Assembly: GCA_028724265.1 (NCBI GenBank)
Contig: JAQYDG010000004.1
Coordinates: forward strand, 186,001-250,000
Origin: Actinomycetaceae bacterium
GTDB lineage: Bacteria; Actinomycetota; Actinomycetes; Actinomycetales; Actinomycetaceae
Length of the DNA stretch: 64,000 nucleotides
Reading direction: 5' to 3'
The notes under the pieces were generated by a model, which had not been told where the DNA came from, made no database searches, and saw only the letters and a list, made by a program, of their open reading frames with translations. The translations under genes and the position numbers were made by a program. This document shows, in pieces, positions 39,647 to 49,866 of this stretch. The first letter of the stretch is position 1, and each line of letters opens with the position of its first letter.

Positions 39647-42600
39647 TCACGCACGGAAGCCGTCTGTGTCTGAGGAACCGTGTGAGGCGTTTCGAACCAC
39701 ATGACCCTCGTCATCCATCAGATCCGCCATCCTTTGAGAAATCACACCAGAAACCCCATCGTCGTGCATGGCAACGCCATAAAGGGTATCCGCAATCTCC
39801 ATCGTCCGTTGTTGATGCGTGATCACAATCAACTGGGAGTGCGTTTTCAATGTGGAGAAAATCCCGAGCAGCCGCGTCAGATTCACATCGTCAAGGGCAG
39901 CCTCCACCTCGTCAAACACATAAAAAGGAGACGGGCGCGCAATAAATATTGCAACGAGGAACGCCAGCGCCGTCAACGAGCGTTCACCGCCGGAAAGCAA
40001 ACTCAGCTGTCGTACCCGTTTGCCGGCTGGACGTGCGTAGATTTCGATGCCCGTCGTCAGCGGAGAATCAGGTTCCGTCAGCACCAGTTTTCCTTCACCA
40101 CCAGGAAACAACTGCGCAAACACCTCCGCAAACGCCGTCTGCACATCCAGTAATGCTGAGCGCAACACATCATTCACGTGGTCATCAATACGCTTGACGA
40201 TATCCAGGAGATCCTTCCGGGTCTTTTTCAGATCGTCCAGTTGATCGGCCAAGTATTTCTGTCGTTCCTCCAAAGCCTTATGCTCCTGAAGCGCAAGAGG
40301 GTTGACGGTACCTATCCTCGCGAGCGACTTGCGTGCTTTCTCTAGGCGTTCCTGTTGTTCATCTCGCCGATATGGCACGTCTCCGGCTTCCGTGTGGACG
40401 AGCTGATCTGGCCCGTATTCCGCGACGAGAGTTTCTGGATCCGTTGCGAGCTCCTGACGCACGCGCCGCGCTAATTCGTCAAAGGATTGCGAAGCAGACG
40501 AGACCTGAAGTTCGGCTCGATGCACCTCATCCTGCTTTCGATTCAGCAGCGAGCGCGCTTCTTCCAACGCTGCGCGGCTATTCGTGAGAGTCGCGGCGTG
40601 GGATTCAGCTGTGCGTTGGGCTTCACGTCGCTCAGCTGCCGCATCGCGTGCCAGCTTCTGAACGATATCTAGAGCTGCTTGTGCAGCCCGACGAATACTC
40701 TGCACACGCTGGGTGAGTATTTGCCTGCGCTGCTGAGCCCGCGACTCTCTGTCGAAACGTGCCTGAGCGGCCTCAGCCTGCTTCACAATCCGGTCTGCCG
40801 TCCCCACCGCAGCCCTGTAGCGTTCTTGAGCCGAACGCTGAGCAAGCCGGGCAGCCGTTTGTTGTTCACGCGCCTCATGCAGTGCACGGCTGGCAGCGGC
40901 GTGTTTCTCCGAGACTTCCCGAATTTGAGCGGTCAGGGAATCGTCTTCGGGCACAGCGCGCAACTCTTGGCGTTCGCGCCATGCTGCTTGCCGCTGCTCC
41001 AAATTCTGACGAGCCTCATCTCGCGTGCGGCGCGCCCTGACAGTTTCTGCTCTCCTCGCCTCGAGCGCTGCCTGCGCACCAGCGAATGCGGCCTGACGGT
41101 GCGCGAGTTCCGCGGCAGTTTCGCTCGCTCGCGTGCGCAACGATGTCACCTCGGCACGTGCCCGAACAAGGCTGTGCTGAGCGTCATCATCGCGACGCTC
41201 AGCATCGCGAACCGCATCCCGGGCTTGTGTGGCTTGCTCCTGAGCTTCTCGAACATATCGCTTCCGCTCCAGGATTGACGACCCAGCTTCACCACCTGTG
41301 AGGGAGGCACGTGCAAGGATATCTCCATCTTTCGTCGCCACCACTCGCGCTCCTGCCGCTACAGCACGAGAGGCAGCTGCCGCATCGGGTGCAATCCACA
41401 CTCCGTCAAGCAAAGAAACGAGGGCGCGCTGAATCCCTTGATGAGCTGAGTGCACGGCAGTGAGCGCGGGACGTGCACCTTCGCGGGCGGCGGATCCAGA
41501 GCTCTCATCCTGCTCATCTGTACCGTGCGACGAAGCAGGAGCACTCTCGGCACTACCCGACTGAACATCGCCCTCACCCACATCGTGCGCAACGTCGTTT
41601 GGTTCAGCGATGAGAACACTCAGCCGGCCGACGCCATGTTCGACGACATCGTGCAGCACGGAGAGACCATCTGGAAATGACTCCACCCACACGCCCGACG
41701 CAAGTCCCTTCAAGGCCGCGTCGATAGCTCGCTCCCACCCCGGCTCGACGACCAGAACGTCGCGCGTCAAACCTCCTATTTCCGGCTTGTTCTTCTGCGC
41801 CCAGCTCGTTGCATCATCTGGTTCGAGAGTCGCGCTAAGCGCCTCAACACGCGCCTGTGCGCTCGCTAAGTTTTCACGGGCGCGGGCAAGATCGGTTCGT
41901 GCACGATCCGCGTGAGCCTCCTCATCCAGGAGTGCCGCTTCTGCAGCAGCAAGCACATCCGTCTCCGACTCCGCTCCCGTATCAGTACGCGTGGACTCTG
42001 CAGGCTGTAAAGAGGCGAGATCCGCATCAGCCGCATCGTAGGCTACACGCGCGCGATCTTCTCGCTCCTGAGCCTCGACGAGGTGACGTACTGCTCGATC
42101 TGCCGCATCAGACGCAGCTTCAACCGCCGTACGCGCCGAATCCAGTTGCGCCTTGCGTGTGGCATTCGCTTCGCGCATATCGGCTGAACGACGCGTCAGA
42201 TCCTGAAGCAGACGCGCTAAGGACTGTTCTTCCGCTGCCCGCGCATTCTGGGTGTTGTTTGCTTTTTCAAGCGAGCCCGCTGCATCATCCACGTCCTTGC
42301 CCAGCTGTTCTTCCTTGTCGCGCGCTGCGCGAGCACGGGCATAGAGATCTTCAGCTTCGTGGGGCTTGAGTTTCGCATCTTCATGACTGAAACTGTGGAG
42401 CCTTTCATCTGCCACTGATACGAGCCCGCGGAAACGCTCCTGCAGCGCAGCAAGCTTTTCCACACGCGTATTGAGGTGAGTAATCTCAGGGGTTGATCGC
42501 GCCACAGCGTCCTCGAGATCCGCGACTGCGGCACGCTGCTCGTCCACATGACGATTCGCGCTCACCACAGCCTTCTTCGCTTCATCGGCAATGCCCTGCG

Positions 42601-43330
42601 CAGTACTCAGCCGCTGATCTGCCTGGAACACATCGTCCGCAAGCAGACGCGCCCGCGCATCACGTTCTGTCGCTTGAACAACTTGTGCGCGCCGCGCAGC
42701 CTTCGCCTGACGAGCCAATGGACCTAGCTGTCGACGCAGTTCTGTTCCGAGGTCATCAATACGATCGAAGGATGACTGCATTCCCTCAAGTTTCCGAAGC
42801 GTCTTTTCTTTTCTGCGCCGGTGCTTGAGCACACCCGCCGCTTCTTCCACAAAAATTCGACGCTCTTGCTCCGAGGCTCGAAGGACGTCGTCAAGGCGGC
42901 CTTGTCCAATGATGACGTGCATCTCCCGTCCCATGCCGGTGTCAGAAAGCAGCTCCTGAATATCCAGGAGTCGGGCAGGAGTGCCATTAATAGCGTATTC
43001 GCTGCTGCCTGAACGGAACAGAGTACGGGAAATCGTCACTTCAGAAAAATCGAGCGGCAACGCATGATCGGAGTTATCGATGGTGAGGCTCACCTGTGCT
43101 CTGCCCAATGCATCCCTGTGTGCGGTTCCGGCAAAAATGACGTCCGCCATCGACGTACCACGAAGATTTTTCGCACCTTGTTCGCCCATCACCCACGTGA
43201 GTGCGTCAACAATATTTGACTTTCCAGATCCGTTCGGGCCAACAATCCCATTAATACCCGGCTCAAAATCCAGCCGTGTTGGTGAGGCGAAAGATTTGAA
43301 TCCACGCAAGGTCAAGCTTTTCAGGTACAC
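39647..43330 (-). CDS. smc: Chromosome segregation protein SMC
   Basis: Condensin ATPase that organises and segregates the chromosome. N-terminal head with Walker A GPNGSGKSNIVDAL (about residues 32-45); the Q-loop lies beyond it. Two long coiled coils, rich in Ala, Glu, Arg and Gln, flank the hinge domain, which is around residues 500-690 and contains an acidic Ser-rich insertion. The C-terminal head has the signature LLSGGERSLTALAFLVA (near residue 1113) and Walker B YVFDEVEAALDD. 1227 residues. GTG start. The kleisin partners scpA and scpB are not in this window. Confidence 0.97.
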   Translation of the reverse strand: MYLKSLTLRGFKSFASPTRLDFEPGINGIVGPNGSGKSNIVDALTWVMGEQGAKNLRGTSMADVIFAGTAHRDALGRAQVSLTIDNSDHALPLDFSEVTISRTLFRSGSSEYAINGTPARLLDIQELLSDTGMGREMHVIIGQGRLDDVLRASEQERRIFVEEAAGVLKHRRRKEKTLRKLEGMQSSFDRIDDLGTELRRQLGPLARQAKAARRAQVVQATERDARARLLADDVFQADQRLSTAQGIADEAKKAVVSANRHVDEQRAAVADLEDAVARSTPEITHLNTRVEKLAALQERFRGLVSVADERLHSFSHEDAKLKPHEAEDLYARARAARDKEEQLGKDVDDAAGSLEKANNTQNARAAEEQSLARLLQDLTRRSADMREANATRKAQLDSARTAVEAASDAADRAVRHLVEAQEREDRARVAYDAADADLASLQPAESTRTDTGAESETDVLAAAEAALLDEEAHADRARTDLARARENLASAQARVEALSATLEPDDATSWAQKNKPEIGGLTRDVLVVEPGWERAIDAALKGLASGVWVESFPDGLSVLHDVVEHGVGRLSVLIAEPNDVAHDVGEGDVQSGSAESAPASSHGTDEQDESSGSAAREGARPALTAVHSAHQGIQRALVSLLDGVWIAPDAAAASRAVAAGARVVATKDGDILARASLTGGEAGSSILERKRYVREAQEQATQARDAVRDAERRDDDAQHSLVRARAEVTSLRTRASETAAELAHRQAAFAGAQAALEARRAETVRARRTRDEARQNLEQRQAAWRERQELRAVPEDDSLTAQIREVSEKHAAASRALHEAREQQTAARLAQRSAQERYRAAVGTADRIVKQAEAAQARFDRESRAQQRRQILTQRVQSIRRAAQAALDIVQKLARDAAAERREAQRTAESHAATLTNSRAALEEARSLLNRKQDEVHRAELQVSSASQSFDELARRVRQELATDPETLVAEYGPDQLVHTEAGDVPYRRDEQQERLEKARKSLARIGTVNPLALQEHKALEERQKYLADQLDDLKKTRKDLLDIVKRIDDHVNDVLRSALLDVQTAFAEVFAQLFPGGEGKLVLTEPDSPLTTGIEIYARPAGKRVRQLSLLSGGERSLTALAFLVAIFIARPSPFYVFDEVEAALDDVNLTRLLGIFSTLKTHSQLIVITHQQRTMEIADTLYGVAMHDDGVSGVISQRMADLMDDEGHVVRNASHGSSDTDGFRA

Positions 43331-43462
43331 AGGCTAAGTGTAGGGCATCGGGCATCTCCTCCTGCGGATCCGCACAGCCACAACATGCTGCCACAACGAG
43401 GAATTTTGCCGCGTACGCTGCGTTTTCATTGGGGTATCGGCATACCCACGATTGGAGTTTCG

Positions 43463-44344
43463 ATGAAATACGGCATTACGGCGGCAAGTTCCCACTATGG
43501 AAGTACCGTTATTCAGACCATGCTCAGTGCAGGCGTCGACGAACAGAATATCGTGGCATATGCTCGGCATCCCAAGAACCTCGACGTTCTTGAACGCCGG
43601 GGCGTCACTGTCCGTGATTTAGATTACGCGCACGACTTTGCCGGCAAGTTCGACGGTGTAGACCGGCTGATGTACATTCCCACGCGAGATTCGTCACGAA
43701 GGGACGCGGTGGCGCAACGCCTCATTGCAGAGGCCGAGCGGGCAGGAGTACAAGACTTCGTCTACATTAGCTTTATTAATGCCGATCGTTTCCCGGATAA
43801 TCCGCTGACACCGGATCACCGTGCCACCGAGCAATTGATGGACGCATCCGCGATGAATACGCTGGCGCTCCGAAGCGGTTACTATACCGAAAATATTTTG
43901 GAGTCGCTTCCGTCGTATCTGAGCCGCGGTGTTCTGCCGAGCACGTCGCGCGACGGTAAGATGTCCCTTGCCTCCCGTGACGAGATGGCGCAAGCAGCTG
44001 CGAAGCTCTTTATCGCACCAACCTTTGAGACCGGTGTGAAAACCTTCGCTGGAGCAGCCTACTCAAAGGCTGACGTCGCACGGATTCTCTCTGATGCGAC
44101 AGGAGCGAATATCGTGGTCAAGGAACTGGAACCGGCCGACTATTATGCAGCACTTGTTGAGGGCGGCATGCCAGAAGCCGCCGCAAAGGTATACACGGGC
44201 GTTGATGTTGCTGTTCGCCGTGGTGCTCACTATACGGAATCGACGGATTTGGCAACGGTGCTCGGGCGCAACCCCCGGAGTTTTGAAGACTCTGTACAGG
44301 CGTGGGCGCGAACCCAACACAATGGCACCGAAACGGCAAGGTAG
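43463..44344 (+). CDS. NmrA-like NAD(P)-binding reductase (QorB type)
   Basis: 293 residues, atypical short-chain dehydrogenase. The nucleotide-binding N-terminus reads MKYGITAASSHYGSTVIQTM, a modified glycine-rich loop in which Ala/Ser/His replace glycines. Family proteins such as QorB reduce quinones or sense NADP(H); the residues I can see (RSGYYTENILESLPSYL) fit that group. ATG with GGAG five bases upstream. It is divergent from smc, with the promoters in 43331-43462, and the MATE gene begins 15 bases after its stop codon, so the two are likely one operon. Confidence 0.82.
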   Translation: MKYGITAASSHYGSTVIQTMLSAGVDEQNIVAYARHPKNLDVLERRGVTVRDLDYAHDFAGKFDGVDRLMYIPTRDSSRRDAVAQRLIAEAERAGVQDFVYISFINADRFPDNPLTPDHRATEQLMDASAMNTLALRSGYYTENILESLPSYLSRGVLPSTSRDGKMSLASRDEMAQAAAKLFIAPTFETGVKTFAGAAYSKADVARILSDATGANIVVKELEPADYYAALVEGGMPEAAAKVYTGVDVAVRRGAHYTESTDLATVLGRNPRSFEDSVQAWARTQHNGTETAR

Positions 44345-44359
44345 AGTCCGAGACAGAGC

Positions 44360-45679
44360 ATGACGAACACGCCCACTTCCGGCAGGAGGATTCTGTCACT
44401 TGCGCTTCCGGCCTTAGGGTCACTGCTTGCCGAGCCACTGATGGTTCTCGGTGATTCCGCTATGATCGGGCACGTTGGTACCGCTGCGCTCGCCGGGCTG
44501 ACTGTTGCCTCGTCAGTCAACGTGCTGATCACCGGCATGTGTATTTTTCTGGTGTACAGCACCACGGCAGTTGCGGCACGAAAACTCGGTGAAGGTGATC
44601 AGGCCGGTGCGGTTAAAACCGGCGTGGACGGAATGTGGCTGGGCCTGATCGTCGGGATCATTCTGGCATCTGCGGTCTTTATGCTCGCGCCGTGGATCAT
44701 GTCACTGTTTGGCACCGATCAGGCCGTTGCTCGTGAGGGAATCCGCTATTTGCGTGCGAGCAGCGGAAGTCTTGTTGGCATGATGTGGGTTCTTGCCGGA
44801 ACGGGAGCGCTCCGAGGCCAACTGGACACGAAAACACCGCTGATCATTTCGGTATTCGGGGCTATCGCAAACGTCTTATTCAATGCTGTATTTATTTTCG
44901 CCCTGCACATGGGCGTCGCCGGCGCAGGTGTAGGGACAACACTGGCGTGTACAGGAATGGGACTCGCTTTCATGGGGAAAGTTATACGCGGTGCTCGGCT
45001 TTCCGGCGTTGCGATGCATCCAGAATTCCATGGGATCCTTGGAGCGCTCGGATCCGGCATCCCGCTCATGATACGTACGGCAACGATGCAGGCTGTGATT
45101 ATGGCAACCGTCTGGGTTGCAGCAAGCCAAGGAACAGTTGCTGCTGCAGGGCGTCAAATCGCCAATAGCACGTGGAGCCTCACCTCAAATATTCTCGATG
45201 CGCTGGCCATCGCCGGACAAGCGCTGGTGGGGTTTGAACTTGGCCACGGTGACGAAACGCGGGTGCGTGGACTCGTCACAACACTGACCACATGGGGAGT
45301 AATCGCCGGTCTCTGCATCGGTCTGATTCAAGCACCGGCTGCATTTTTCTGGCCTCAGCTGTTCAGCTTAGATCCTGACGTTGTTGCCGGGGCGCGCATC
45401 GCCCTCTGGGTTGCCGCAGCGTTTATGCCTCTGGCCGGAATCGTCTATATGTACGACGGGATCTTAATCGGTGCGAACGACGGCTGGTATCTGGCCGTCG
45501 CAGGCCTCGTCAACATGGCTCTCTACGCTCCATCACTTGCGGCGGTATGGCTGTGGGCGCCAGACGGCGCGGCTGGATTAGGTTGGCTGTGGGCGTGTTA
45601 CTGCGGCGTCTTTTTCCTCGCCCGATTCCTCACGCTTGGGCTTCGACTACGGACAAATGGCTGGACTCATCTCAGCTGA
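44360..45679 (+). CDS. MATE-family efflux transporter (DinF type)
   Basis: 439 residues with about 12 hydrophobic helices in two repeats. The N-terminal stretch LALPALGSLLAEPLMVLGDS and IGHVGTAALAGL are characteristic of MATE proteins, and the second half repeats the pattern (LTSNILDALAIAGQALVG). It exports cationic or other drugs or metabolites with Na or H antiport; the substrate cannot be told. Its start lies 15 bases after the NmrA-like gene. A bidirectional terminator follows. Confidence 0.92.
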   Translation: MTNTPTSGRRILSLALPALGSLLAEPLMVLGDSAMIGHVGTAALAGLTVASSVNVLITGMCIFLVYSTTAVAARKLGEGDQAGAVKTGVDGMWLGLIVGIILASAVFMLAPWIMSLFGTDQAVAREGIRYLRASSGSLVGMMWVLAGTGALRGQLDTKTPLIISVFGAIANVLFNAVFIFALHMGVAGAGVGTTLACTGMGLAFMGKVIRGARLSGVAMHPEFHGILGALGSGIPLMIRTATMQAVIMATVWVAASQGTVAAAGRQIANSTWSLTSNILDALAIAGQALVGFELGHGDETRVRGLVTTLTTWGVIAGLCIGLIQAPAAFFWPQLFSLDPDVVAGARIALWVAAAFMPLAGIVYMYDGILIGANDGWYLAVAGLVNMALYAPSLAAVWLWAPDGAAGLGWLWACYCGVFFLARFLTLGLRLRTNGWTHLS

Positions 45680-45724
45680 CGGTGACAGGCCAACGACCAC
45701 AGTACCAACCCGTCCATCAGCTCG

Positions 45725-45773
45725 ATAAAGCCCTACAACCGGTGAGCCGAGACAATCGGTTGTAGGGCTTTAT
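45725..45773. terminator. Bidirectional intrinsic terminator
   Basis: Perfect 17-base inverted repeat ATAAAGCCCTACAACCG / CGGTTGTAGGGCTTTAT around a 15-base loop, between the convergent MATE gene (plus) and the dehydrogenase gene (minus). The A/T-rich ends (CTTTAT in both directions) allow it to work both ways. Confidence 0.85.
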
Positions 45774-45823
45774 CCGAGGTAGCCAGTTAACTGGTCAGCT
45801 AGCTCGTCAGCCGAAACAATCTG

Positions 45824-46732
45824 TTAACCGAGGACGATATTCTCGAATGGCTCGCCGGCCAGTGCATGACGAATCTGGCGCTCAATCAGAGCCTTCATCC
45901 TTGGCTGCATGGCGCGCGAGTTACCCGCATTATGCGACGTAATGATCTTCGCAGCTCCCCACAGAGGAGAATCGGCTGGAAGCGGCTCCGGATCGACTGT
46001 GTCGATCAGCAAATTGAGGCGATCTCCTTCGGCGGCCAGATCCTCCGTCACAGCAACGGAGCCGCGACCGGCGTTGAGGAAGTAGGCGCCATCCTTCATC
46101 TGAGCCAGAAAGTCCTTGTTAACAAGACCCTTTGTGTGTTTGTTCGCCGGAACGATGACGATCACAACATCTTGCTCTGGCAGAAGCTTATTGAGCTCAT
46201 CCATACCATGCACATGACCGAACTCCTCGTCACGCGCATGGGAGGCAACCAGCGTCAAGTCAACTTCAAAAGGCTTCAGCCGCTGAATAATAGCACGGCC
46301 AACGCCGCCGACGCCGATGAGCATCACTTTCTTGTCCGCTAGCCCATCGACATAGAACTGACCCCATTCGTTGTGATCATCGTTGTGAACAATCGTAGGA
46401 ATATCGCGCACCCCCGCTAGCAACAGGGTCAGCACCATTTCAGAAGTGCCGGTCTCATGCACCGTTGAGGCGTTAGCAACCTGAAGGCCTTCGGGTACGT
46501 TCTCCGGCAGCATATCAAAACCAACAGATCCAATCTGCAACAGACGAGCACCGGCGTTCTTTGCGATATCGACTCCATTCGCCGGAGTCCAATGGCCGGT
46601 CAGAATAATGTCGAAATGACCCGGCTCAGGTGCGGTGCCGTCCTTCTTAATATCCCACCGCGTCACATCCACGCCGGGAATGCCGATGTCAAAATCCCAG
46701 AATGGATCAATCGATACTTGCAAATTCGCCAT
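45824..46732 (-). CDS. D-isomer-specific 2-hydroxyacid dehydrogenase family protein
   Basis: 302 residues. The NAD-binding motif is VMLIGVGGVGRAIIQ (about residue 135). Catalytic Arg is in LNAGRGSVAVTEDL, catalytic Glu in DTVDPEPLPADSPLW and catalytic His in TSHNAGNS, so the triad is complete. Substrate is unknown; relatives reduce 2-oxoacids or oxidise phosphoglycerate. The ATG at 46732 has GGGAGG upstream. It lies 90 bases downstream of folC on the same strand. Confidence 0.9.
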   Translation of the reverse strand: MANLQVSIDPFWDFDIGIPGVDVTRWDIKKDGTAPEPGHFDIILTGHWTPANGVDIAKNAGARLLQIGSVGFDMLPENVPEGLQVANASTVHETGTSEMVLTLLLAGVRDIPTIVHNDDHNEWGQFYVDGLADKKVMLIGVGGVGRAIIQRLKPFEVDLTLVASHARDEEFGHVHGMDELNKLLPEQDVVIVIVPANKHTKGLVNKDFLAQMKDGAYFLNAGRGSVAVTEDLAAEGDRLNLLIDTVDPEPLPADSPLWGAAKIITSHNAGNSRAMQPRMKALIERQIRHALAGEPFENIVLG

Positions 46733-46822
46733 GTTGCCTCCCATACTGATCTACATCACAAGCCAACGCACTCACACACAAAATATTTCATGGTCCAAAA
46801 TATTCCGCGATCAATGAGGGGG

Positions 46823-48370
46823 CTACGCCTCATCCGGATTCGCTTTTCCCATCAAGGCACGCACATTGCCAACCAGCTCGAAGCTGCCGAGAGCAACGAC
46901 CACCGGCGGCGTCAGATCTTCAGCGGAATCCGTTTCCGCGATCGCAGTGGCGTGATCGATAGCTTCAGCAAGGTCAGGCTCAACAACGACGCGATCCTCA
47001 CCAAACACTCCCCTGGCGATCTCACCCAGCTGTTCAGGATCCATCGCTCGCGCGCTCTCCATACCCGTCACCACCACGGAGGCAAGCACGGGCTCCAAGA
47101 CGCCCAGATAGTCTTCCTGATCCTTGTCACTCATCTGCGCAACAACACCCACGATCTTGGACTGAGGATAGTATTCGCGCAGCGCACTCACCTGCGCTTG
47201 AGCTGCATGCGGGTTATGTCCGCCATCCACCACAACCAGAGGGGAGGTACGCACCACTTCTAGCCGCCCTGGGCTCGATACGCTCATCAGCGCCCGCTCC
47301 ACCACGTCACCGGGCAGAGCAGATCCATCAAAAAACGCCTCGACGGCAACAAGAGCAACTGCAGCGTTGTGCGCTTGAAACGCTCCGCGTAAACCGAGAG
47401 GGATATCGGTGTAGGTGGCAGCGGGAGTTGTGATCGTCACCATTTCGCCTCCGACAGCAGTTTCGCGGTGTATCACACGGAAATCGCGGTTTTCCAACAG
47501 ATACCTCGCATGGTTTTCCTCCGCGCGCGCAGCTGATAGCTCCACCACCGACTCTCGTTGAGCCGCAGAAACAAGTATTTTTCCTCGTTTGAGGATGCCC
47601 AATTTGGTGTCCGCAATCTCCTCGATTGTGTTCCCCAGCCACTCCATATGATCCAAAGCAACAGGAAGGAGCACCGCAACATCAGCATTGATCACATTCG
47701 TCGCATCCCATTCTCCCCCCATGCCGACTTCCACAACAGCAACGTCGATCGGCGCATTGGAAAAAGCGTCGTACGCCATAACGGTAAGAACCTCGAAGAA
47801 GGATAGCCTTGGTCCGCCTGCAGCCACAGACTTCTTATCGACGATGTCGATATAAGGCTTCACGTCATCCCAGGTGTCGATGAAATCCTCACGAGAGATC
47901 GCCCTTCCATCGATGGAGATGCGTTCGCGCATGTCTTCCAAATGTGGTGACGTGAAGCGACCTGTGCGCAAGCCGCGCTCCCGCAGCAATGCTTCGATAA
48001 TTCTGGCAGTGGTCGTTTTGCCATTCGTCCCTGTGATATGGATCGCGTGGTAATTCCTTTCAGGATTGCCAATCAGCGCAAGGACGTCTCGCACCCGATC
48101 GAGCGTCGGTTCGAACGCGTGCTCAGGATTCCGACTCCAAATATCAGCGTAAATCTCCTGTAAACGGGCATCGAGTTGAGAACGAGCCGCGAGTTTTTCA
48201 GCCTCCGTCGGTGCTTTGATAGGCGCCTGATTCATAATGTCCTCGATGACGGAGGGATCCGGGCCGGCGATTTCCGGGCTCGAAATTGCAGCTTTAATGC
48301 GCTGATCGAAACGCAGATCCTCTGCCACTTCTTCTGGTGTACGTGGATCCTCGCCTTCGCCTTGGATCAT
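46823..48370 (-). CDS. folC: Bifunctional folylpolyglutamate synthase / dihydrofolate synthase
   Basis: Adds glutamate to folates. A non-conserved, acidic N-terminal extension of roughly 70 residues comes before the Mur-ligase-like domain. The ATP-binding loop ITGTNGKTTTARI and GRFTSPHLEDMRERI follow, with EVGMGGEWDATN and a C-terminal VVVDGGHNPHAAQAQ. About 515 residues. The start at 48370 is chosen for AGGAAG upstream; other in-frame ATG codons exist further in. Confidence 0.92.
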   Translation of the reverse strand: MIQGEGEDPRTPEEVAEDLRFDQRIKAAISSPEIAGPDPSVIEDIMNQAPIKAPTEAEKLAARSQLDARLQEIYADIWSRNPEHAFEPTLDRVRDVLALIGNPERNYHAIHITGTNGKTTTARIIEALLRERGLRTGRFTSPHLEDMRERISIDGRAISREDFIDTWDDVKPYIDIVDKKSVAAGGPRLSFFEVLTVMAYDAFSNAPIDVAVVEVGMGGEWDATNVINADVAVLLPVALDHMEWLGNTIEEIADTKLGILKRGKILVSAAQRESVVELSAARAEENHARYLLENRDFRVIHRETAVGGEMVTITTPAATYTDIPLGLRGAFQAHNAAVALVAVEAFFDGSALPGDVVERALMSVSSPGRLEVVRTSPLVVVDGGHNPHAAQAQVSALREYYPQSKIVGVVAQMSDKDQEDYLGVLEPVLASVVVTGMESARAMDPEQLGEIARGVFGEDRVVVEPDLAEAIDHATAIAETDSAEDLTPPVVVALGSFELVGNVRALMGKANPDEA

Positions 48371-48571
48371 TCCAGCTTCTTCCTTTCCTCGCCGTCTTCT
48401 CGCCGCTCCAGATTCCTGAATGCCGCGAGGAGAATACACGCGTGTCGTACCTTGACGTTCAACCTAGAACAGCCAACACAACGCGCGTTCTACCGATACG
48501 ATTAACGCTACACGCCACACGATTATTCATCGTGCGCACGGATTGCCTTCGCCTGAATTATTGCGTCTCCG

Positions 48572-48613
48572 CTTCCCTACCGGTTGCCTCTTCTTCCCTA
48601 CCCGTTGCCTCTT
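48572..48613. repeat. Two tandem copies of a 21-base unit
   Basis: The unit at 48572-48592 is repeated at 48593-48613 with one C/G difference (CTTCCCTACCGGTTGCCTCTT then CCCGTTG). It lies in the folC-TPR intergenic region. Confidence 0.9.
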
Positions 48614-48700
48614 CCTTGTCTTTGTTTCGGTTGTGTGCTTGCTTCGGTTATTCACGGCCGTCGTTTCGATTGCCACGCATTGTCCTTTCGGCTGTCCCAT

Positions 48701-48735
48701 CTCGTCAGCTTGCCCCGTCTCGTCAGCTTGCCCTA
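48701..48735. repeat. Two tandem copies of an approximately 18-base unit
   Basis: CTCGTCAGCTTGCCCCGT at 48701-48718 is followed at once by CTCGTCAGCTTGCCCTA at 48719-48735. It is the second short tandem duplication in the same intergenic region, about 90 bases from the first. Confidence 0.85.
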
Positions 48736-48945
48736 TCTTGCGTGCGACCACTGCGGACTGTCGTCATATCATGCCCACATCGTGCAACAGAACAAAAAAA
48801 CAGCAGCATTGTTGGATGTTTTTTCATTGCGATCTGCCTCACTGATACGAGAGACTAGAAGTGATCTGCAGAGAGCTGACTGTCACGCGCATCTGCATTG
48901 GTGGGGACGTGTTCAGCTCGTCAAAGGTGATGAAGAGGAAGAACA

Positions 48946-49830
48946 ATGCTCGACCAAGAATCTATGCTGCGCGAAAAAGTCGCCGACCTTGAACGTCAGG
49001 GACGTTATTACGATATGGTTCAACCGCTCGAAGAACTCGTGAGTCTATTGAGCTATCGATGCAGCGGTGGCGGATGTTCCACCGCACGCGAAACACCTGA
49101 GTACGCTGCCGCACTCGACCAGCTGGGTGGACTACACCGAAACCTCGGCAATCTGGATCGCGCACATGATATTTATCAGCAAGCGGTGATGACCAGCGCT
49201 ACCGTTTTCGGCACCGACGATCCGAATTATGCCACCACGCTGAACAACTACGCAGGTCTGCTGAGGCTGCGTCAGGACTTTGATGGAGCAGATGACGCGT
49301 ATCAGCGAGCTGAAAAAGTATATAACGCCACCATTGGCCCAACCCATGTCCTGACAATTTCCTGCCTGAACAATCGTGGTTTGCTCCGCCAAGATCAGGG
49401 ACGTTTCGATGAGGCTCTTGAGCTCCACCACGAAGCACTGCGCCGCCTCCGTTCTGTTCCTGGCAACGAGGTAGCTGAAGCGACAACACTGAACAACATT
49501 GCGAGCGTACACGCCAAGATGAAGGACTACGCACAGGCTCGCCAGTATATGGAAGAAGCCTCCGAGATCTACGAACGCACAGTTGGCAAGCAGTCCGATC
49601 TCTACGTGGGGCAGCTACATAATCTCGCTTCAATCCAAGCTCTTTCAGGCGATTATGAGGGAGCCCTTGAACGCCTGGAATGGGTTGCTCAGCGCAGCCA
49701 GGAGATGTTCGGCCCGCGCAGCGACAATACACGTGCCGCGCTGCGCAACCTCGCAGCAGTCTATGATCACCTCGGGCAAACCGAGAAAGCTCAAGCCGCG
49801 CGTGCACAAGCGGATCGGGGACTCCACTAA
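48946..49830 (+). CDS. Tetratricopeptide-repeat protein (kinesin-light-chain type), first of a three-gene cluster
   Basis: 294 residues without signal peptide or membrane helix. After about 65 residues of helical leader, which contain an unusual CSGGGC motif, roughly five TPR units follow, each with the LNNxAxxxxxxxxxxxA pattern (for example LNNYAGLLRLRQDFDGADDAY and LNNRGLLRQDQGRFDEALELH). Such proteins are scaffolds for protein-protein contacts. ATG with GAGGAAG upstream. The DUF4037 gene starts 36 bases after its stop codon. Function unknown. Confidence 0.85.
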   Translation: MLDQESMLREKVADLERQGRYYDMVQPLEELVSLLSYRCSGGGCSTARETPEYAAALDQLGGLHRNLGNLDRAHDIYQQAVMTSATVFGTDDPNYATTLNNYAGLLRLRQDFDGADDAYQRAEKVYNATIGPTHVLTISCLNNRGLLRQDQGRFDEALELHHEALRRLRSVPGNEVAEATTLNNIASVHAKMKDYAQARQYMEEASEIYERTVGKQSDLYVGQLHNLASIQALSGDYEGALERLEWVAQRSQEMFGPRSDNTRAALRNLAAVYDHLGQTEKAQAARAQADRGLH

Positions 49831-49866
49831 CGCTGCTGCACGACCTATTCGGAGAACGGAGACACG

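Larger units (their letters stand above)
48371..48945. other. Divergent intergenic region with short tandem repeats
   Basis: 575 bases between folC (minus) and the TPR gene (plus). It must hold both promoters. It contains two tandem duplications described separately. Open frames through it have no good ribosome binding site and read as repeat-derived low-complexity sequence, so I do not call them genes. Confidence 0.5.

Noticed and set aside
48337-48858. 173-residue plus-strand reading frame with Ser/Leu/Pro-rich repeats
   Set aside because: It begins inside folC, has no ribosome binding site, and its repeated text comes from the short DNA tandem repeats.
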